Assembly: GCF_030272615.1 (NCBI RefSeq)
Contig: NC_081412.1
Location: forward strand, 478,429,657 to 478,493,656
Source: Cryptomeria japonica
Lineage: Eukaryota; Streptophyta; Pinopsida; Cupressales; Cupressaceae
Reading direction: 5' to 3'
DNA length: 64,000 nucleotides
This document shows positions 57,972 to 64,000 of this stretch, in pieces (positions within the stretch are counted from its first letter, which is position 1; each line of letters starts with the position of its first letter). The translations under genes were made by a program, and so were the position numbers. The notes beneath the pieces were generated by a model. That model saw nothing but the letters and a program-made list of their open reading frames with translations, made no database searches and was not told the origin of the DNA.

Positions 57972-59701
57972 TGTGATACCCCTCCCTTGTTTAGACAGTG
58001 TTTCTTTTGTGTTGAACTCATGATGATTATTTCAGTATCTTATATGGCTTTGTGGATACCTTATGTTACATTGATTTCCTCATGAGACTATGTTATGCTG
58101 ATTTGAGTTGATATATGATCTATGCTTATGTGTCATGTATTTTGTTTACACTCTTTATGATTACATGTTAATTAGATGATATATGTAGTTTATACACACT
58201 GACCCTGGTACTAACTTATCTACTTATCTGATGAGATGCATCATGTGTTGTATTATGTTCTCTATGTCTGATCTTGTTGTGGTGCGAGGGGATGATGTCC
58301 TGTCACTCTCTTCGGGGAGACATGGGATGTCATGATTCCTCTCCACCGGTATGCATGTTTCAGTTATATATTTGTATATTATTTGTATGTTTACATTTTT
58401 CGGTGATGCAGGGTTGCGGGTACGAGGCATCGACTCCACCTGGTTCCACAGGTTTGAACGTGCCTACAGATTCCCGATGGAGGTTGTGGAGATAGCACGT
58501 GGCCCGTCATCCCAAACCCTTGAGCCCTTGCTCGGTGTTAGAGCAATACCCCTTGTCTTGCATTTACCTAGTCGGAGTGCCACATAGGCAAAATCCGATA
58601 ACCTTGGTCATGATTAGTATGTGTATGTGTTGTGTAAGGGTTTTCTTTTTACGCTCCTTGTATTATTAATTAAAACATTTTATTAGTGGCCATGTTTTTA
58701 ACCATATAACTTATATAACTATAATTATAAATTAATTAATTATTGTTGAATTGGGATTTACACTCTAATTAATTTAATCAAGCCATAATTACAGGTAATT
58801 AATAAACTCAACCTTAGTTAAAGGGGGGTAAATTAATTTAATTTATTAAATAATTGTAACATATTTAATTGATTATTTATTTATATATATATATATAGTT
58901 AAAAAGTTAATTATGGAATAATTAATAGACCGTTTCTCCAGAGTTGGTTTGGAGAAACGGTGGTGGAAACACTTTTAATTCTGAAAAATTTCAGAGGAAG
59001 GGGTGGTCTGGATTGGAAAAAGAAATTTTGTAATAGCGAATAAGGAATGAAGGAAGATCGGGAAGAAGGTTGGGGGAAAAGCTTGCTTTGGATTGGGAAT
59101 TGCATGCTCCAGGATTGTCTTGCAATTGTTTTTCCAGGTTGGCATCTTTTATCTACTTTTCCAAAACCAAATTGATTGAAGTTTAATCTTCCTGTGATTG
59201 CCATTCATTGGAATTAAACTAGTGTCTGTATTGATTTAAGTTTTTGTGATCTCTGTCTTATTCAGTTTTCTGAATTAATTAAATATAAATGTACAAAGGT
59301 TAGTATCAGTTTTCCTTATCGAAACTCTTGGCAATCATGTTGCTTTGTCTGCTGTTTGTATGCTTTCCTTCACACTATTTTCATTTGGTATTCACCCCTG
59401 ACTATTATTATTCCCTCTTTTATTTTGTTTTCTTCGGGTCTTAGCTGTTATTCTGTCAGCCTGTGATCTGGGTGGCAGCGTTGTGTCTTTATTTTTATTT
59501 TTATTTTTTATTTTTGAAGGAGGGCGTAGTCATGGTGGGGTTCCCACCCACGTGGTGGAGTCCTCTCCACCATAGCATGGGGAACCCGCGCATGGTGGGA
59601 GGCTCTCCCACCTATGTGGGGGAGTCCACACCAGTGGCTCTCCCGACGTAGGGGTGGGAAGCCACTCCACCACACTGGGGTGGTGCTCCCACAGCCCACG
59701 T
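57972..59701 (+). repeat. Start of a Gypsy LTR of unknown length
   Basis: Begins TGTGATACCCCTCCC right after the polypurine tract. The right end was not located; the two insertions at 59702 and 61603 probably lie within or just after it. An (AT)n run is at 58883-58897. Confidence 0.5.
59521..59700. other. GC-rich palindrome cluster
   Basis: Successive hairpins: 59534-59548 (GGTGGG/CCCACC, 3-nt loop), 59553-59572 (8 bp, loop TCCT), 59591-59616 (11 bp with one bulge, loop GCT) and 59615-59630 (5 bp). The motif CCCACGTGG is included. It stands out sharply from the AT-rich surroundings. It has no coding meaning that I can support. Confidence 0.65.
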
Positions 59702-60419
59702 TGTTAGGGTTTCAAGCAGATCCGAAGCAAATATGAACTAACAATTATATGCAGATTTAAATACAAAAGATAAAGAAATAAAACAGGACACAGATAACAC
59801 AAAGATTTAACATGGTTCACCCAGAATGGGTTACGTCCACCATACACAGCCGTCCAATCTTTCTTATTATCCAGCAAAAACAGTACATCAACCTTACAAT
59901 ATCAACAAAAAAACGGCAAAAAAATTTCAACAAACAAAGGATACGTGCGAGGATACGTGCTGAGTGTACAGTACTTTGCTGATCAGTCGCCACATTTCAA
60001 CAATCTCCCACTTGGATACTGATCAGGCTCCACACCAAACAATCTCCCACTTGGAGACTGATACTACACGACACCACTGTACATGCAACATCCGCTGGAT
60101 AAAACACTAGGACTTGACTGGTATAAATTCCACAATTATCAATCAAGAAGACCAACAGAAACTGATGAAGAAATCAGCTTCTCCTGTGGAACTGCCTTTG
60201 TGAACATATCGGCAGGATTCTCACTTGTGTGAATCTTCTCAAGCCGTAACTGACCCTCCTCCAAAATAGTCCGGATGAAGTGGTACCTGAGCTGAATGTG
60301 CTTTGTCCTTGAATGAAAAGCAGAGTTCTTCGCAAGATGAATGGCACTCTGGCTATCAGTATACAATGGGCTATCCTCTTGTGTACAGTACTTTGTTGAT
60401 CAGTCGCCACATTTCAACA
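59702..60419 (-). mobile_element. 718-bp deleted Copia element with TSD CACGT
   Basis: A full 301-bp LTR (59702-60002, TGTTAGGG...TTCAACA), minus-strand polypurine tract, RNase H end, then only the last 39 bp of the other LTR (60381-60419). CACGT flanks at 59697-59701 and 60420-60424. The polypurine region is duplicated (caatctcccacttgga at 60001 and 60040). Everything from the middle of RNase H back to near the end of the 5' LTR is deleted. Confidence 0.9.
60139..60378 (-). pseudogene. Copia RNase H C-terminal part in the deleted element
   Basis: Minus strand YTDSQSAIHLAKNSAFHSRT, then HIQLRYHFIRT and NPADMFTKAVP, ending at TAG 60139. The frame is intact as far as it goes; only the first part of the domain is lost. 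Confidence 0.88.
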
Positions 60420-60424
60420 CACGT

Positions 60425-61602
60425 CTCCCCTGCTGCAGTCTCAGCCAGCTGTGGGTTAAGCCCAGGCAATGATTTTTGATAGCAAAGTATTTTTGCAGCC
60501 CTAGCCAATCAGATTTGAGTATGAACTTTAATTTGCTGGATAATTGATGGATTTATGCTTTGTTTCTTTTCAGTTTTAGGGTTGTTGTGTAATAATGTAT
60601 CCTTTGTTTCTTCCAGCCATTCAGGATTGGTGTTGAAGTATTATATTTTATTATGGTGTTGAAGTATTATATTTTATTATGTTGAATCTTGAAGATGGTA
60701 TTTGAGGTTTGATTTTGTGATGTTTATTTGGTTTGTGAATAATTATTGTATTTTAGGTTTTTCCTGTATGATTAATAATACATTGTATACTTGTGATTGA
60801 TATTTAGTTGTATAGTTTATTTTCAGTTTGTAATGGTTCGGATATTTGATATTTGGTTGTAAGGTTGGGTATCATTTATTTGTGCTGGTCTTATGTTGGG
60901 GTTCCAAATTATATTTATATGTATATTCGATGATATTATTTATAAATGTTTTGTTTGAGATGTCATTTTGTTCTGGAATGTAACTCTTTGCTATTGAGTT
61001 ATTGTCTTTGTTAAATAATAATAATAATAATATTTGTATTAATAGAGTTCAGGTTGTTATATTTATGTTCTTTATGTTTTGATCCCTTGAATTTTGGACA
61101 TTAGTTATTCTGAGTAAATAAACTCACTGTGTAGCATCTATATAATGTTCTGTTCTGGTGAAAGTGAAAAGTGAATCATTAGTTCTTTATAAATCGTAAT
61201 TCTTTGTGATGATTGGAGTAAAAATTTAATGGAGTGTAGTCAAATTAAGATTATCAATGTTTGGTAAACGAAGATAATTAATTAATATAATAATATTAAA
61301 TTCATAATGTATCCTATGAATTATTAATTAATAATCAAGAATGCTCTATATTTGTATTTTTATTTTTGTGTTAGTTTGGGAATGTGGAATGTTAAATTAT
61401 TAATTCTTTACTCTGGAAATACGATTTGGGTAATTAGGAACAATATTAGTTATTTAATCTTTATTTACTATGCTGGTATAAATTAATTATTCGTTTATTT
61501 ATTAAAATTGTTCGGTCTGTGATTGGTTTTGTAAATTATTTGCATGCATTAATGTAAAATAAAATTTAATTGAAGTATAAGTTTATTATTACTGTTTGTA
61601 TG
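60425..61602. other. AT-rich stretch, no gene recognised
   Basis: An ATA microsatellite at 61017-61031 and a 25-bp local repeat near 60640-60680. Nothing else seen. Confidence 0.5.
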
Positions 61603-62428
61603 CTAAGTTACCGAGTTCGGCCCCCTAGACCCCTGGTACTGGTCCGGTACGGTCCGGGTTCGGGTCCGGTTCGCCTGTAGTTCGGACTCATGGTTCACAG
61701 GCCTGGTTCGAATGGATTTTTTTTTTTGAATTCCACCACATAAAAAATTAAAATGACCCTATGTCTCAAGCCACACACCTATGCATCGTACAACCAAGAG
61801 AGAAGCACAAGTCAGAAAACACAATTCCCGTAGGGGAGAATGCACCTTGATCAGAATTTTGACTTCTTTGGCCTTGTTCCTGACGTCTTAAAAAAGCAGA
61901 AAATTGATGCACACCATGGAGTTTCGTGTGGGTTTGAAGGTTGTAATTTGGTATTGGTGGCGGGGGCACTGCCCCTCGACCCCACCCTATATCGCGACAG
62001 GGAGCGCGCCCTGGGCGCTGCCTCAAGACCCTGCGAGGGGCACTGCCCCTCGACCCCGCAAGGGGCTCTGCCCCTTGACTCCGCTAGGGGCGCTGCCCCA
62101 AACCCCCATTAGAGAATCCATTTGATGATCAAACTTTAAATTGTGAAACAATGATACTTGAATATTTTATCATTTTGATATTAAACTTGATGTATATGAT
62201 GCTGTTATGGTATGATCATGATGCTATGATTACAAGTTTATGTTGGTTTTGTTGTTTATATGATGCTATGTGACATGCTAATCTTAATTCATGCTTATAG
62301 GCTGCATATATATATAATTTACATGTTTTTGTACTAACGAACCCAAACCCGTTTTCAAAATTTTGCCATACCGGCGTACCGGGTTCTTCGAACCCAAACC
62401 GGTGCCCAAACCCGAACCGGTAACTTAG
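61603..62428. mobile_element. Non-autonomous hAT-like element, 826 bp, 8-bp TSD TTTGTATG
   Basis: Ends are CTAAGTTACCG and CGGTAACTTAG, perfect 11-bp inverted repeats. TTTGTATG flanks at 61595-61602 and 62429-62436. Subterminal GGTTCGGG/CCGAACC motifs occur repeatedly at both ends (61614-61680 and 62338-62420), as in hAT elements. No transposase. The interior holds a GC-rich palindromic repeat. Confidence 0.85.
61961..62108. repeat. 25-bp palindromic repeats GGGGCNCTGCCCC
   Basis: Units at 62034-62058, 62059-62083 and 62084-62108 are head to tail with 25-bp period, with a further unit at 61961-61984 and a degenerate one between. Each has the hairpin core GGGGC-N-CTGCCCC plus gaccccg. Confidence 0.85.
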
Positions 62429-62436
62429 TTTGTATG

Positions 62437-64000
62437 GTTTGTAGTGATTGAAGTGGGAGTATTCTAATTAATAATTTATTTATTCATGTGGCATACGTAT
62501 ATGTAGTTGTGTAGTAGTTTATTTTGTTATGCCTTTGTAGAGAGGAAATTTAGTGGTTTATAGTTTAATTAAAATATGCTAGTGTTTTGTAAAGTGAAAA
62601 TGATTAATTAATTCAATAATAATAAATTTATAATGTTTTCCTGTGTATTCTTACTTAATAATTAAAAATGAATGTCCCATGTTTATGTGTTTTTGTAATT
62701 TAGTTTATGTGAAGTTCCCCCCACCTCTCAACCCTAGTCATTGTTATGGAAGTGGGTATGAGCTTTGTGTTTCTATGTGACTCAATGTGATCCTTTTGTG
62801 GAGATGTTAATAATTATATGGTCAAATGCAGCATTAATGTTTCAAGACTTGGTTGGGTCTTGTTATGTGACCATTTGATGTAGTCCTATTTTTGCCTAGA
62901 TGTGGTTTGAGTAGGCTTGGTGTCATGAGGGGGAGTGGCTCTCCGTGGGGGCCAAGATCCTAAAGTGATCGCCAAGACAACCCATCGGGAGTGTTGCTAA
63001 ACAAGTGATAACTTTAATAATGAATTAGGGGGTTGGGTAGTTAAAAACATTAATCAAGATAATATATGTCCTACTCATGGCTTGAGTGCTCGTTTAGGCT
63101 CAAGATGAGATGAGAAGGCCTAAAATGGCACGATCAACTGCCTTGTCCTCTTGAAAGGTATGTTGGTTCCGCATGAGCATTGTATGGGGACTGGGGATTA
63201 GGAGAGGCTGCCAGGACAACCTAGGATGGGGGTCGGGCCTATGGAGACCTGCCAGGACAACCCATGTCAAGCTATGTGATGAAACTCTCCCCTTGTTAGC
63301 ACTAGTGTCCTACACCTGTGTTTTGAAGCTTCTGGAATGTCCTTGTCATGAGATTCATCTTTGTATACCTGGTTTGGTAGTCTTTGCCCTGTGGAAGTAA
63401 GGTGAGACCTTGTATTGCTTAGCCCTTGTTTGTGTGCTTGTGGGCCATGTGTCTATCTCCTAGCATGGGGGGTGGTCCTTCGGGGTCCACATGGTCGGGT
63501 GGTAGATGCCTTCTTCTATCGGTGAATTTGGACCTGTTTGTGCATGGATTGGCTTCGTTCATTCTCCAATTGCTTCTCTTGGATTTGGTCAGCTTATTGG
63601 ATTAAGTGAAGGGTTCATTCATCTTCATATTGTACCTTGTATATCAAATGTAATGGTTATATGTATCTGCCTTCTAGGCAAATGTTGTATCTATGATGTA
63701 ATCATGATGTAAAAGCAATGTGATACGATTTAGTAGGACCTTAGTTAGTAAATTGAAAACTCCATTATATGTTTTCTTCAACAACCTTAGACAAATATTT
63801 TAGATCTTTGCCTTAAATTGCTTCTTTATACCTTGAAAATGCAGATGCAACAGCAATTTTTCATACTTGGACTCCACAACATTTGTCTCTTCCATACATT
63901 ATATGGCCTTGAGTTTTCATTATTTAAGACATGATTGTCGTCATACTTGTAACAGGATGCTATCTTTCCTTGTCATCACTGTCACACACAGCAATGAACT
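62437..64000. other. No gene or element recognised
   Basis: Short ORFs only. 62700-63720 is less AT-rich than neighbouring DNA and may be LTR or other repeat sequence, but no termini or motifs were found. Confidence 0.5.

Noticed and set aside
61840-62112. ORFs across the GC-rich repeat
   Set aside because: They arise from the 25-bp palindromic repeat of a non-autonomous DNA element and have no protein motif.

Overview
This is nuclear DNA of a seed plant, most probably a conifer. The window is AT-rich and almost all of it is old, nested LTR-retrotransposon sequence with long decayed stretches between. The only recognisable host coding sequence is one exon of a plant-type glyoxalase I. The species cannot be fixed from the sequence alone.

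Layout. 1-4836: minus-strand LTR element with a four-knuckle Gag-like ORF and a second, separately promoted ORF of unknown function. 4837-11733: decayed minus-strand retroelement (Q/N-rich ORF remnant, 1.5-kb LTR). 12010-12820: a 48-bp minisatellite. 13760-17660: internally deleted minus-strand Copia (E1) with both LTRs. 17661-25030: unassigned DNA carrying the last exon and 3' UTR of glyoxalase I (minus strand, 23866-23966).

25033-49017: a plus-strand Gypsy chromovirus-like element that hosts the rest. A solo LTR (26005-27047, target duplication ACAAA) splits protease from RT. A 19.2-kb insertion (29101-48328, target duplication GATAG) splits the integrase between its second Asp and its Glu. 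Inside that insertion sit another solo LTR (30877-31903, TATTG), a nearly complete minus-strand Copia (E2, 31968-38077, AGCCT), a 334-bp TRIM element (39816-40149, AGATG) and a plus-strand Copia (E3, 40835-47517).

49018-64000: a Gypsy 3' LTR, a minus-strand solo LTR (50410-51996, AACAT), two hAT transposase pseudogenes, further Gypsy ends, a 718-bp deleted Copia (59702-60419, CACGT) and a non-autonomous hAT-like element with an 8-bp target duplication (61603-62428).

Most notable: (1) the TRIM's 135-bp LTRs each contain a 72-nt tRNA-like sequence with intact A and B boxes and no T4 terminator anywhere in the element, so its LTR may be a Pol III promoter; (2) E1 and E2 carry an ordered array of hairpins between the pol stop and the polypurine tract, with conserved 8-nt loops and stems that differ in sequence but still pair; (3) the left-hand element carries an extra long ORF with its own TATA box. 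No element in the window looks autonomous now: every gag-pol has stops, frameshifts or lost catalytic residues.
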